The notes: generated by a model not told the origin, from the sequence alone. A DNA stretch of 64,000 bases from CAYURP01 sp964447175 (GCA_964447175.1 CAYURP010000006.1:14901-78900), one strand, 5' to 3'; positions 34,961 through 44,058 are shown, numbered from the stretch's first letter. A program made the numbers and translations.

Positions 34961-37144
34961 TCAGACTACCAAATCCTGTAATAATGATCTTACGTCTTTA
35001 ACCGAGTCAACGTTGAACTTGGCTCGCGAAGGAAGCGAGCCGACTTTTATAGAATACGCTGATTCGGGCAGAACGTGAAAAACGTCCTCATCGGTCCAAT
35101 CGTCTCCAATGGCTAAAATGAAGTCCCAGTTCTGTTTGGAGATCCATCTCAGCGCCACCTGACCTTTGTGTATTCCCACATTTTTGATCTCAATTACCTT
35201 GTTGCCTTCCAGAACTCCCAGATTGAGATTAGCCGTAAGGTGCAGAAGAGCATCCTTAAGCTCGTTTGCCCGGGCTGAAGCCAGCGCCGGATCGACCTTT
35301 CTATAATGCCAGACCAGCGAGAAATCCTTCTCCTCTATAAAGGAGCCCGGGGTCCGGTCCCCATATCGCTCGAGAATGGGTTTTATCTCCTCTTTCCAGT
35401 CACTCACCATGGGCTCAACGGTCTCCCAATCCTTTTCTTTTTCCTTGATCCAGGCTCCGTGTTCAGCAATTAATTCCGCATCCAGGCCTTCAAACCATTT
35501 CCCCAGAGATTCCTTGTTTCTGCCACTTACGATCACCACCTCATTTTTTTTGTCCCGAGTCAGAGCCTTCAAAAGGACCGCGAGCTCCTTATCCGGTTTT
35601 GCCATCTCCGGTTTTTCGGCAAAAGGCGAAAGGGTGCCATCGTAATCCAGGAGGAAAAGATGCTTTTTACTTTTATGGAAATCGTCGATTAGCTTCCTTT
35701 TGATCTTATAGGTAAGTTTTTTTGCGGAGAGTTCCTGCTGTAGCTTTTTGGTCCGGAACAGGGTCTCAACAAAATCATCGGCCCACCTCTCCACGTTATA
35801 ACGCTGAATTCTTTTTTGCATAACTCGGTTTCGCTCCTGCTGCTCCTCATCTGACATAGTCAGTGCCTCTTTCAAAGCTTTAGCGATCTCCTCCCTGTTG
35901 TTGGGATTTACAATGGTTGCCTCGCCTAACTCCTTGGCAGCTCCAGCCATCTCGCTGAGAATCAGGACACCTTTGCCGTCAGTTTTGGAGGCAATGAACT
36001 CCTTGGCTATTAAGTTCATTCCGTCCTTAAGGGGAGTAATCAACCCCACGTCAGCCACATTATACAAAGCCACCAGGGTGGAAAAAGGCAAAAACTGGTA
36101 AAGATACCAAACCGGCATCCAGCCGATTCTTCCGTGTTTGCCATTGATTTTGCCTACCAGCTCATCCATCTGTTTCTTCAACAGCCGGTAGTGTTCCACC
36201 TTTGCCCGGGATGGAACTGCTACATTAATCAGAGTTACCTTTTCCTTATATTTTGGATTTTTGTCCAGAAAATAATCAAATGCCTCCAGTCGATGGATAA
36301 TGCCCTTGGTGTAATCCAAACGGTCTATTGATAAAATCACCTTACGATGTCCTACTCTTTTACGAATCCTCTGAATTTCCTTCTGCACTTTGGCATCCTC
36401 CACGGCACTTGCGAATCTATCGTAGTCAACTCCCATAGGAAAGGTATCCACGTTCACCAGACGATCACCTGCGGAGACTTGACCCACAGTGTGTTCGTAG
36501 CCCAACAGGCGGCGACAGCTGTCAAGGAAATTCCGAACGTAGTCGTAAGTGTGAAAACCCACCAGATCTGCCTCCAGAAGCCCTTCTAAGATTTCCCTTC
36601 TCCAGGGAAGGAGGTGAAATATCTCAAAAGGGGGAAAGGGGATATGCAGAAAAAAGCCTATCTGGGCATTCGGAAGTTTTTTTCTTATCATTTTAGGAAG
36701 GAGCATCAGCTGGTAATCATGGATCCAGATGTTGTCATGCGTTCTGGCGATATTTGTGATTTGATCGCAGAAAGTTTCATTCACCCGTTTGTAGGATTCC
36801 CATAAGCTCTTATCATAAAGAGCATACTGGGTGAAACAGTGGAACAGGGGCCAGATGGTTTTGTTGCAAAAGCCGTGATAGTACATCTCCACGTCCCTTT
36901 TGGGCAAAAACACGGGATGACTTTTGTAATCGGAGATCAGTTTGGCTTCCACATCCCTTTTCTCTTCCATATCCATTTCATCCGAGGGAATTCCACACCA
37001 CCCGATCCACAGGCTGTCATACGATTTATAGAAAGAACCCAATCCCGTAGCCAGACCACCGGCACTATGGCGAAAGCGCAGATTTCCCCTCCTTTTCTCA
37101 ATAGTAATCGGCAATCTATTGGAAACGATTAATAACCTGTGCAT
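34961..37144 (-). CDS. Trehalose-6-phosphate synthase/phosphatase fusion (OtsA-OtsB)
   Basis: 727 residues. Residues 1 to about 470 are a GT20 trehalose-6-phosphate synthase: LLIVSNRLPITI, SAGGLATGLGSF, WIHDYQLMLLP, GFFLHIPFPP, SIDRLDYTKGI and DGMNLIAKEFIAS. The rest is a HAD-type trehalose phosphatase: FLLDYDGTLSPFAE, VSGRNKESL and IGDDWTDEDVF. One polypeptide therefore makes trehalose from UDP/ADP-glucose and glucose-6-phosphate. I chose ATG 37144 (AAGGAGG 11 bases upstream, canonical HRLLIVSNRLP start) over GTG 37156. A promoter lies at 37312-37340. Confidence 0.94.
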   Translation of the reverse strand: MHRLLIVSNRLPITIEKRRGNLRFRHSAGGLATGLGSFYKSYDSLWIGWCGIPSDEMDMEEKRDVEAKLISDYKSHPVFLPKRDVEMYYHGFCNKTIWPLFHCFTQYALYDKSLWESYKRVNETFCDQITNIARTHDNIWIHDYQLMLLPKMIRKKLPNAQIGFFLHIPFPPFEIFHLLPWRREILEGLLEADLVGFHTYDYVRNFLDSCRRLLGYEHTVGQVSAGDRLVNVDTFPMGVDYDRFASAVEDAKVQKEIQRIRKRVGHRKVILSIDRLDYTKGIIHRLEAFDYFLDKNPKYKEKVTLINVAVPSRAKVEHYRLLKKQMDELVGKINGKHGRIGWMPVWYLYQFLPFSTLVALYNVADVGLITPLKDGMNLIAKEFIASKTDGKGVLILSEMAGAAKELGEATIVNPNNREEIAKALKEALTMSDEEQQERNRVMQKRIQRYNVERWADDFVETLFRTKKLQQELSAKKLTYKIKRKLIDDFHKSKKHLFLLDYDGTLSPFAEKPEMAKPDKELAVLLKALTRDKKNEVVIVSGRNKESLGKWFEGLDAELIAEHGAWIKEKEKDWETVEPMVSDWKEEIKPILERYGDRTPGSFIEEKDFSLVWHYRKVDPALASARANELKDALLHLTANLNLGVLEGNKVIEIKNVGIHKGQVALRWISKQNWDFILAIGDDWTDEDVFHVLPESAYSIKVGSLPSRAKFNVDSVKDVRSLLQDLVV

Positions 37145-37311
37145 GATGCCTAACACCTCCTTGAGTTTTAGCTCTTTACCTGTCCTAAAATATGAGCATC
37201 ATCCAATCCAGACTTTTCTATCCCTTTTTAAGGGAAATAATCGAAGTGTCTTAAGCTTCCTTGCCCAGAACACCCCTGAGTCATCCTTATTCTTCGCCTC
37301 TCTTTTTAAAC

Positions 37312-37340
37312 AATCTATGAAATGTCTATTTGAAAGTCAA
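37312..37340 (-). promoter_or_regulatory. Promoter of the trehalose operon
   Basis: Minus-strand TTGACT (37335-37340), 17 bp spacer, TAGATT (37312-37317). It stands back to back with the subtilase promoter. Confidence 0.55.
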
Positions 37341-37350
37341 GAGATTTCCC

Positions 37351-37379
37351 TTGACAAAATACAAGAAGTTGGTTAATTT
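37351..37379 (+). promoter_or_regulatory. Promoter of the secreted subtilase gene
   Basis: TTGACA (37351-37356), 17 bp spacer, TAATTT (37374-37379). A leader of about 235 bases follows, with purine-rich AGGAGG sites at about 37487, 37546 and 37609. Confidence 0.55.
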
Positions 37380-37553
37380 ATTCTGAAAACTAAGAATAAA
37401 TTGACAACTTGGTTTGACTTCAACGGGGTGAGGTGGTGTAAAGCCTCAAAGTTCATTGCTATTAAACGTAGGTCCTAAATTGCTGAAAGGAGGTGGGGAA
37501 AAGCAAAAACAAACCTATTTTTTGTGTTTTAATCCATAGTTAAAAAGGAGGTG

Positions 37554-37586
37554 ATGATTAATAATAAGATATTTTGTATGTGTTAA
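37554..37586 (+). CDS. Possible 10-residue leader peptide
   Basis: ATG at 37554 directly follows AAGGAGGTG and opens a 10-codon frame (MINNKIFCMC) that stops 35 bases before the subtilase ATG. The ribosome site is strong and otherwise unexplained. It could be a regulatory leader or a chance frame. Confidence 0.3.
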   Translation: MINNKIFCMC

Positions 37587-37620
37587 CCCAGGTCATTAAC
37601 TAAATACAGGGAGGTTTAAG

Positions 37621-39819
37621 ATGAAACGGGCGTTAGTAATTTTTTTGATCCTTCTTTTCGTCCTATCCCTTAATGCCTTAGCCCAGCGGGGCGTGCGGGT
37701 CCCCATGAAAAAAATCCCGCTTGATGCAAAACTCCAATACGTTCCCAACCAGATTGTGGTAAATTTCAAGAAGTTACCTGAGGAGATCAGTGTCAGGGCT
37801 ACCAAAGAGGGAATAACCACTAATCTCAAAAGCGTCAATCTCCTGTGCGCTGATAACAAGGTCTATGGGATGGTTCGTGAGTTTCCGGATTACAACCCGG
37901 GAAATCCCGGTTTGGAATCTATTAATTCGACAAATGACATAAAATCAAGCAACAATGCTCCCGACCTTTCCAGATACTACGTGGTTACCTTCGATAAAAC
38001 CATGGATCTCAAGGAGGTAATGGAGAAATTCGCCAACGACCCCAATGTGGAAAACGTGGAGCCTATTGGAATTCACCCTCTCTATCGAATTCCGGATGAT
38101 ACCTATTTCGACGATCCTCCACCAACTTTTCCCTATTACCAGTGGAACCTTAGACATAGTGGAGATCATGACGTGGATGCGGATTTAGCCTGGGATGTGG
38201 AGACCGGCGATCCGTCCGTTTTAATTGGAATACTTGACAGCGGGGTAAGGTATGTTCACAAGGATCTGGGTGGGTATCTGGCACCATCCGATGTGACCCA
38301 GGGCAATGTCTGGATAAACTGGGCTGAATATCCACCTGATGGAGATGACGATGACGGAAACAGCTACATTGATGACTGGATCGGCTGGGACTGGGTGAAT
38401 AACGCATCCCCTTGCTGGAGTGGTGAGGACTGCACCAAGGAGGATAATGATCCTGCTGATTTTAATGGACACGGGACTCACTGTGGCGGAATAGCCGCAG
38501 CTATTACTAATAATACAAGAGGGGTGGCAGGAATGGCTGGTGGATGGAATGAGACCCAGAACGAGCCAGCCAATGGTGTCAAGATAATGGCTTTGAGGGT
38601 TGGCTGGTCTGGACCCTATGGAGGTTATGAGGTGGGGTATGTGCGAATGGACTTCTGCGCCCAGGCTATGTACTATGCAGCTAACAAGGGTGCAACCGCA
38701 ATAAACTGCAGTTGGGGATCATCAGCTTCCGGTGGTCTGCCCGCTGCTGCTGACTATGCTACTACAATGGGAGTCCTGATTATAGCCGCTGCCGGAAACG
38801 AGGGAAGCCAGTATCCGGATTATCTCCAGGGGAGATCCGATGTTATGGCTGTGGCTGCCACAGATTCCTTTGACCGAAGGTCAATCTGGCCCGGTGGCCA
38901 GTCATCTAACTACGGCACCTGGGTGGACGTTGCTGCACCAGGCTCGGATATCATCAGCACCTACCACAACCATTACGATCCAGTCAATGACTATGTGGCA
39001 GTGATGGGCGGAACCTCCATGTCCTGTCCCCACGCAGTTGGCCTGGCTGGCTTGGTTAAATCCTTCAATCCTGCTCTGGATCGTCAGGAGATCTTCGATA
39101 TCATTGTCGAAACCACCGATACCATCGACCATCTGAATCCAGGTTATGAGGGGCTCTTAGGCTCAGGCAGAATCAACGCTTATGAGGCATTGAAAGTGGC
39201 AGACCCGGTTCCACCGGAAGTTACTGTAATCTGGCCCAATGGAGGCGAGGTATTGTTCATCGGACATACCTATACTATCCTATGGGAAGCTTCGGATAAC
39301 GTGGGAATAGCTGCCACTGATATCGACTATTCCACAGATGGGGGAAACACCTGGACCGATGTGGTTGAGCTGGAAGGCAATCCCCAGGAGTACGACTGGA
39401 CCGTTCCCGGGCCACCCACCTCTCAGGGCAGGATAAAGGTCACCTGCTTCGATTATGCCGCAAATGCTGCCTGGGATATGTCCGACTCCGATTTCTGCCC
39501 GCCCAGTCCCGGAAAGATCGCCATGGTGGGTTCTGTTCCTCAGCAATTCGCCCTTTCTCAGAATTATCCTAACCCATTCAACCCGGAAACCAACATCGAA
39601 TTCTCTCTGTCGGATGAAGCAAAGGTCAGCTTGACCATCTACAACGTAAAAGGACAGGTGGTCAATTCCCTGGTGAACGGAACAATGTTTGCCGGATCCT
39701 ACAAGGTTCACTGGGATGGAAAAGACAGGTCTGGAAACAGCGTTGCCAGCGGAGTCTACTTCTACAGACTGGTTGCCGGAGACAAAGTCACCACCAAGAA
39801 GATGGTAATGATAAAATAG
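37621..39819 (+). CDS. Secreted subtilisin-like protease with T9SS-type sorting domain
   Basis: 732 residues: signal peptide (1-21, cut after ALA), an inhibitor-like propeptide (to about 160), and an S8 catalytic domain with D206 in GILDSGV, H284 in GHGTHCGG and S466 in GGTSMSCPHAVG. An Ig-like domain follows (WPNGGEVLFIGHTYTILWEASDN). The C-terminus starts FALSQNYPNPFNPETN and ends GVYFYRLVAGDKVTTKKMVMIK, a FlgD-like/T9SS type A sorting domain. The enzyme is probably exported and anchored or released at the cell surface to digest protein. The ATG has GGGAGG upstream and a strong terminator follows the gene. Confidence 0.95.
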   Translation: MKRALVIFLILLFVLSLNALAQRGVRVPMKKIPLDAKLQYVPNQIVVNFKKLPEEISVRATKEGITTNLKSVNLLCADNKVYGMVREFPDYNPGNPGLESINSTNDIKSSNNAPDLSRYYVVTFDKTMDLKEVMEKFANDPNVENVEPIGIHPLYRIPDDTYFDDPPPTFPYYQWNLRHSGDHDVDADLAWDVETGDPSVLIGILDSGVRYVHKDLGGYLAPSDVTQGNVWINWAEYPPDGDDDDGNSYIDDWIGWDWVNNASPCWSGEDCTKEDNDPADFNGHGTHCGGIAAAITNNTRGVAGMAGGWNETQNEPANGVKIMALRVGWSGPYGGYEVGYVRMDFCAQAMYYAANKGATAINCSWGSSASGGLPAAADYATTMGVLIIAAAGNEGSQYPDYLQGRSDVMAVAATDSFDRRSIWPGGQSSNYGTWVDVAAPGSDIISTYHNHYDPVNDYVAVMGGTSMSCPHAVGLAGLVKSFNPALDRQEIFDIIVETTDTIDHLNPGYEGLLGSGRINAYEALKVADPVPPEVTVIWPNGGEVLFIGHTYTILWEASDNVGIAATDIDYSTDGGNTWTDVVELEGNPQEYDWTVPGPPTSQGRIKVTCFDYAANAAWDMSDSDFCPPSPGKIAMVGSVPQQFALSQNYPNPFNPETNIEFSLSDEAKVSLTIYNVKGQVVNSLVNGTMFAGSYKVHWDGKDRSGNSVASGVYFYRLVAGDKVTTKKMVMIK

Positions 39820-39842
39820 TCCTCAGGAACTGTCGATACCAA

Positions 39843-39890
39843 GAAACCGCTTACCCCCCCGCCACAGGCGGGGGAGAGGCGGTTTTTTTT
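39843..39890 (+). terminator. Rho-independent terminator of the subtilase gene
   Basis: AAACCGC-TTACCCCCCCGCC pairs with GGCGGGGGAGA-GGCGGTTT around a short ACA loop, then runs of T (39883-39890). The stem is strong and GC-rich. Confidence 0.9.
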
Positions 39891-39891
39891 C

Positions 39892-39920
39892 TTGACTTTA
39901 AAACAATATTTATTTAAATT
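39892..39920 (+). promoter_or_regulatory. Promoter of the FG-GAP protein gene
   Basis: TTGACT (39892-39897), 17 bp spacer, TAAATT (39915-39920). The predicted transcript start (about 39927) rules out the in-frame TTG at 39892 as a protein start. Confidence 0.65.
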
Positions 39921-39981
39921 GTCAAAAGAGGAGACATTCCGGCACATTCGGATCAGGGGCACAAATAGGGAGTTTGATAAT

Positions 39982-41568
39982 ATGAGTACTTTAGTCAAAA
40001 GATTTTGCTTGATGATGTTTGTTTTTATCCTCATTAATCCAAATCAGATAAAGGCTCAGCCTGACATACTTCAGCTGCACAGGATCTGGTCCAAGGATTT
40101 AGATCAGGATGTAACAGTTATGAAATTGGCAGATATAAACAGAGACGGAACCAACGAAATACTTTTAGGCTTATGGGATGGGGATTCCGGACATATAGAG
40201 GTTCTCAGCGGATCAGATGGCTTCCTTATTAAAACAGGCGAAAACATACATACCCGGGGAATAATTGATCTGGATGTAGGAGATATAGATGGGGATCTGG
40301 ATCTGGAAGTGTTAGTTGTAGGAGATAATCCAATATACTGGAGCTATTGGCACGGCTCTCAAATCTGCGTGTTTGACGCTCACCAATTATCCCTCCAGTG
40401 GCAAGGAGTGATAGAGTACCAGCGGGTTGAGTGCGTGAAGGCGAACGATATAGACAAAGATGACACGGCCGAGGTTTTCATCGGCTCTTACTACTGGACA
40501 AAAGATACTGCGTTTACTGGTCCAAAAGTCGCCTATGAGAAATATTATGAAGGTACTCTTTATAATTTTGATGGGGCCAAAAAGGGTCTGCTTACTAAAG
40601 ATAGATCTGCTGGCTGGAGAAGATTCCTGGCTGACGATATCGATAACGATTCATACACCGAGGTTGTGTGCGGGACTGGATTCGCAAAATGGTTGGAGTT
40701 CTGGTTAGGTCCGATATACTACTGGAGAGATGTATATCTCTGGGTAATAGAAGAAGATGGATCCCGTTATCATCTCTCCACCTTGTACTCAAGTTGTAAC
40801 TCATTTTATGACGATTATAACCCACCGCACGTGAAAAGTATGGCCATAGGTAATTGCGATTCAGATGAAAATAAAGAAATTGTATCCTATGTATATACTG
40901 GACGGAACTACTTATATAACCATCTCTGGGATTTCTATTACCCCGGACCTCCGGAGTACATTCTAACAGTAACTGATGCCTCCTCGGGAATTGTGGAGCA
41001 GAGCAAATCCTCTGTGCAGGGAATCACTGCTCTAATGCTCTTTGACATAGATGCTCAACCCCCTGATGAGATATTGATTGCTCATTCAAATGGAGTAATT
41101 GAGGCAATTAATGGTATTACCTTCGATACTGTGGCAATTAGTGAACCTTTGCCTCCCATTACTCGCTTCGCTTTTGGAGATGTAACTGAGGATGCAATGC
41201 CTGAGATCTGTATTAGTGACGGGGACAGTCTTTTCCTATACGGCTTCGGTCCTACTGATGTGGAGGAAGAAAATGAAGTCGAATTAGTTTCTGAATTTAC
41301 TCTGAATCAAAACTATCCCAATCCTTTTAACGCACAAACAACAATCAGGTATTATTTGCCACAAAGTTCAAATGTTAAGGTGAGCATTTACAACATAATG
41401 GGACAAAAGGTCATGGCTTTAGTTGACGGTTTTCAGACTATCGGTTTTCAGAATGTCACTTGGGATGGGACAGATAAGAATGGATCAGAGGTAGCCAGCG
41501 GAGTCTATTTCTATCAGATTAAAACAAATTATTTGCAAGAGACCAGGAAACTGGTTTTGTTGAAATAA
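39982..41568 (+). CDS. Secreted FG-GAP/VCBS-like repeat protein with sorting domain
   Basis: 528 residues: signal peptide (about 1-24, ending IKAQ), then repeats of the VCBS/FG-GAP beta-propeller type (KLADINRDGTNEILLG, DVGDIDGDLDLEVLVV, KANDIDKDDTAEVFIGS, ADDIDNDSYTEVVCG, AIGNCDSDENKEIV, FGDVTEDAMPEICISD) whose Asp-rich loops should bind calcium. The C-terminus FTLNQNYPNPFNAQTT...GVYFYQIKTN is a T9SS-type sorting domain. It is likely a surface propeller protein for binding or adhesion. ATG 39982 is chosen because it fits the signal peptide and lies after the promoter. Confidence 0.85.
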   Translation: MSTLVKRFCLMMFVFILINPNQIKAQPDILQLHRIWSKDLDQDVTVMKLADINRDGTNEILLGLWDGDSGHIEVLSGSDGFLIKTGENIHTRGIIDLDVGDIDGDLDLEVLVVGDNPIYWSYWHGSQICVFDAHQLSLQWQGVIEYQRVECVKANDIDKDDTAEVFIGSYYWTKDTAFTGPKVAYEKYYEGTLYNFDGAKKGLLTKDRSAGWRRFLADDIDNDSYTEVVCGTGFAKWLEFWLGPIYYWRDVYLWVIEEDGSRYHLSTLYSSCNSFYDDYNPPHVKSMAIGNCDSDENKEIVSYVYTGRNYLYNHLWDFYYPGPPEYILTVTDASSGIVEQSKSSVQGITALMLFDIDAQPPDEILIAHSNGVIEAINGITFDTVAISEPLPPITRFAFGDVTEDAMPEICISDGDSLFLYGFGPTDVEEENEVELVSEFTLNQNYPNPFNAQTTIRYYLPQSSNVKVSIYNIMGQKVMALVDGFQTIGFQNVTWDGTDKNGSEVASGVYFYQIKTNYLQETRKLVLLK

Positions 41569-41698
41569 CTAAACCATAACCAAGATTGCTTACCTGCCCC
41601 GGTTGCTACAAAAGTGGTGGGCGAATTTTTATCTTCATCACATTTTCTTTGAATAAAAAAGGGATTTGAGTGTATATTAGCTTGAAAAGGAGCGGTCT

Positions 41699-42247
41699 TT
41701 GGAAAACGATGACGAAAACCTGATCCTTCTTTCACAGAAGGGCAAAATCAGAGCTTTTGAGAAATTGGTTAACCGATACAAAAAAAACGCCTACTTTATC
41801 GCCTTAGGGCTGGTAGGCAACTCCGAGGATGCCTTTGACCTCTCACAGGATGCTTTTGTTCGGGTCTATAAATCCCTCAACAAGTACAATGGTACAAGCA
41901 AGTTCTTCCCCTGGTTTTACACCATCCTGACCAACCTGTGTAAAAATCATCTCAAAAAACAGGATGTCCGAAAAAAATATCTGTCAAACGAGATTGCTAA
42001 AGAAAAATTTTCTCGAGAGCATGAATCTGAGAGTGAATCGGAAAGAGAGAGTTTAAAGCAAAAGCTATTGGATGAGATAGAAAAACTCCCCTACAAGTTT
42101 AAAGAGATAATAGTTTTAAAACATTTCCGGGGCTTTTCTTATCGGGAGATATCTGAGACTTTAGGAATACCTGTGGGAAGCGTGATGTCCCGGCTTTATT
42201 ATGCCAGAAAAAAACTTAAAGAGAATCTGAAACATTTGAAGGGGTGA
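41699..42247 (+). CDS. ECF-type sigma-70 factor
   Basis: 182 residues. Region 2 (AFEKLVNRYKKNAYFIALGLVGNSEDAFDLSQDAFVRVYKSL...FPWFYTILTNLCKNHLKK) recognises the -10 and region 4 (LPYKFKEIIVLKHFRGFSYREISETLGIPVGSVMSRLYYARKKL) the -35. It is an RpoE-like group IV sigma factor. The start is TTG at 41699, 7 bases after AAAGGAG. The next gene encodes a zinc-finger anti-sigma factor, so the pair is probably a stress-signalling module. Confidence 0.93.
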   Translation: MENDDENLILLSQKGKIRAFEKLVNRYKKNAYFIALGLVGNSEDAFDLSQDAFVRVYKSLNKYNGTSKFFPWFYTILTNLCKNHLKKQDVRKKYLSNEIAKEKFSREHESESESERESLKQKLLDEIEKLPYKFKEIIVLKHFRGFSYREISETLGIPVGSVMSRLYYARKKLKENLKHLKG

Positions 42248-42255
42248 GGAGTCTT

Positions 42256-42702
42256 ATGAATTGTGAAGATATTCAGAAATTGATGATGGCTTACTTAGAT
42301 GAAGAGATTTCGGAAAATGAAAAGGATCTGGTGGAAAAGCATCTGGCTGAATGCGAAAAATGCAGAGCTGAATTTGACTCCTTCACCCAGTTGAAGGAGG
42401 TGACCGATAAAGTGAAATTGGCTGATCTAAAGGAGGATATCTGGGCTGGTTACTGGAAGGGAGTGTACAAAAGAATCGAGCGAGGGGCGGGTTGGTTTTT
42501 CCTTTCCATAGGCGCCATTATTCTTTTGGCATTAGGGGTCTTTCAATTCTTCAAGAATCTATTTCTTGACCCCGGCGTATCGTTTATAGTTAAAATCGGA
42601 ATCTGCTTTTTAGCTTTTGGGATTATAGTGCTTTTGGTTTCCATAATTAGAGAAAGAGTCTTTGCATTCAAAAAAGAAAGGTACAGGGAGATAGAAAAAT
42701 GA
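42256..42702 (+). CDS. Zinc-finger (zf-HC2) membrane anti-sigma factor
   Basis: 148 residues. The N-terminal HxxxCxxC zinc finger (MNCEDIQKLMMAYLDEEISENEKDLVEKHLAECEKCRAEF) is followed by two membrane helices (about 82-102 and 112-132) and a basic tail. It should hold the upstream sigma factor at the membrane until a signal arrives. ATG 42256 has GGGTGAGGAG upstream; the GTG at 42244 overlaps the sigma stop and is the alternative start. Confidence 0.88.
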   Translation: MNCEDIQKLMMAYLDEEISENEKDLVEKHLAECEKCRAEFDSFTQLKEVTDKVKLADLKEDIWAGYWKGVYKRIERGAGWFFLSIGAIILLALGVFQFFKNLFLDPGVSFIVKIGICFLAFGIIVLLVSIIRERVFAFKKERYREIEK

Positions 42703-43022
42703 TAATAGTAACATCAAATGAGATTCCAGGAAAAAGAATAGTGAAGACATTGGGACTGGTCAGGGGAAACACCATAAGAGCCAGACACATAGGTCATGAT
42801 ATAATGGCTATATTAAGAGGGTTAGTTGGGGGTGAGATTGTCGATTACACCAAGATGTTAGCCGAAGCCCGGGAGCAGGCTCTGGATCGGATGACAGAGG
42901 AGGCAGAGAAGCTGGGCGCCAATGCGGTTATTATGACGAGATTCGCCACCTCCATGGTGATGCAGGGCGCAGCCGAGCTTTTGGCCTACGGAACCGCAGT
43001 AGTTGTCGAGGATGCACGCTAA
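42699..43022 (+). CDS. YbjQ/UPF0145 family protein
   Basis: 107 residues: IIVTSNEIPGKRIVKTLGLVRGNTIRARHIGHDIMAILRGLVGGEIVDYTKMLAEARE and LGANAVIMTRFATS are the hallmarks of the YbjQ (UPF0145, putative heavy-metal-binding) family, which forms pentameric rings. Its biochemical role is unknown. Its ATG overlaps the anti-sigma stop (ATGA), so it belongs to the sigma operon and may be part of the response. Confidence 0.93.
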   Translation: MIIVTSNEIPGKRIVKTLGLVRGNTIRARHIGHDIMAILRGLVGGEIVDYTKMLAEAREQALDRMTEEAEKLGANAVIMTRFATSMVMQGAAELLAYGTAVVVEDAR

Positions 43023-43098
43023 TTTAAACTACTATTATAATAAATGGAACAAAAAAGTTTATATACGTGTAAATGAAAATATACAGGAGTTAATAGCT

Positions 43099-43185
43099 AT
43101 GTTAAAATATTTCTGGCTATTAATAATGATCTTTGAATTGATTTACACCATTATAATTGTCTACAGGCTCTTATCCTTGAGCTGA
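43099..43185 (+). CDS. Possible 28-residue membrane peptide
   Basis: ATG 43099 with ACAGGAG about 10 bases upstream opens a 28-codon frame that is almost wholly hydrophobic (MLKYFWLLIMIFELIYTI...). It may be a tiny membrane protein of the sigma operon or a chance AT-rich frame. Confidence 0.3.
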   Translation: MLKYFWLLIMIFELIYTIIIVYRLLSLS

Positions 43186-43260
43186 TGATTCCCTTCACTA
43201 AAAAACGGAGCTGTCTCTACAGGAACCGATTAAATACCTCCAATCTTTGTTTTCATATCT

Positions 43261-43383
43261 TTTGGTGGTGGTGGAATTGTCCAAAGGATCCCGCTAAAAA
43301 GCGGGAGATTTCCACCACCAAATTACTCTGGTTGAGGAATTCCCCCGCCCGCACGGTGGGATCTTAACGACAATTCCTCAACC
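43261..43383. repeat. Two nested hairpin repeats
   Basis: TTTGGTGGTGG (43261) pairs with CCACCACCAAA (43312-43322) around an inner CCCGCT/AGCGGG stem. Then GGTTGAGGAATT (43330) pairs with AATTCCTCAACC (43372-43383). The rest of the 43186-43527 gap is AT-rich with the promoter below. Confidence 0.75.
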
Positions 43384-43425
43384 AACATAAATCTCTATTA
43401 TACTAATCTTTAGTAAATTTTTATT

Positions 43426-43453
43426 TTGACTTTTGAGGGTTTTATATTATATT
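43426..43453 (+). promoter_or_regulatory. Promoter of the secreted hypothetical gene
   Basis: TTGACT (43426-43431), 16 bp spacer, TATATT (43448-43453), about 75 bases before the ATG at 43528. Confidence 0.5.
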
Positions 43454-43527
43454 ATTAATATTATAACTCAGATACTCGATATATGAAGGTCGTTTATGAA
43501 TAATAATTTTTAAAGAGGGTCAAATCT

Positions 43528-44058
43528 ATGAAAAAAGTATCTTTAATTACAGCAACAATCCTCTTTATTTGTGCAATTTTTATGGCTCAAGATTGTAAAG
43601 CCAAAAAAATAAAACCTGAAACTTATCACCCTCCAAAGGATTTAAAGTTCGGAATGTCCAAAGCTGAAGTTGAGTCAACATTGAAAATCCAACTCAGGAA
43701 AACACAACACAAGATGGGGGGCTTTTATAAAGGCAAAATATCAATATCTAATAGAGAAAGAGACACTCTTTTTAAGTTCATAAATGATTCCTTATTAAAT
43801 GTTTCCATCACGCTTGAAAGTGGGAAAAACATAAAAAGCAATGATTACGACCATTACAAAAGTGTTCTTGAAAGCAAATATGGAGATCCTACAGAAGACT
43901 GGGTTTACAGTAGTATGTGGGTTGCAGTTGATGGAACTAATATATTCTTAAATTATGATTACTCTTCTGTATATAATAAGGTATGGTTGCTGTATACTCA
44001 TCCACGATTTTTCGAAGAACAAGATGAAAAGAGAAGAAAGGAAAGTAAAGAATTCTGA
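43528..44058 (+). CDS. Hypothetical exported protein
   Basis: 176 residues with an N-terminal signal-like segment (MKKVSLITATILFICAIFMAQDCKA). The mature part has LKFGMSKAEVESTLKIQL and later a beta-rich stretch with ESKYGDPTEDWVY. The FGMSKAEVE motif with a following GDP resembles small exported proteins that sense or bind ligands, but I cannot name the family. The last 20 residues are charged (FFEEQDEKRRKESKEF). An AGAGGG site precedes the ATG. It is followed by another unknown gene 85 bases on. Confidence 0.75.
   Translation: MKKVSLITATILFICAIFMAQDCKAKKIKPETYHPPKDLKFGMSKAEVESTLKIQLRKTQHKMGGFYKGKISISNRERDTLFKFINDSLLNVSITLESGKNIKSNDYDHYKSVLESKYGDPTEDWVYSSMWVAVDGTNIFLNYDYSSVYNKVWLLYTHPRFFEEQDEKRRKESKEF

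Noticed and set aside
39892..39981. TTG start extending the FG-GAP protein by 30 residues
   Set aside because: It overlaps the -35 of the predicted promoter and would bury the signal peptide.
40826..40842. CACGTGAAAA resembling a parS half
   Set aside because: Only the centre matches the parS consensus, the left half does not, and it is within a coding region far from parB.
43185..43367. 60-codon frame after the YbjQ gene
   Set aside because: It runs through the palindromic repeat at 43261 and has no homology signal.
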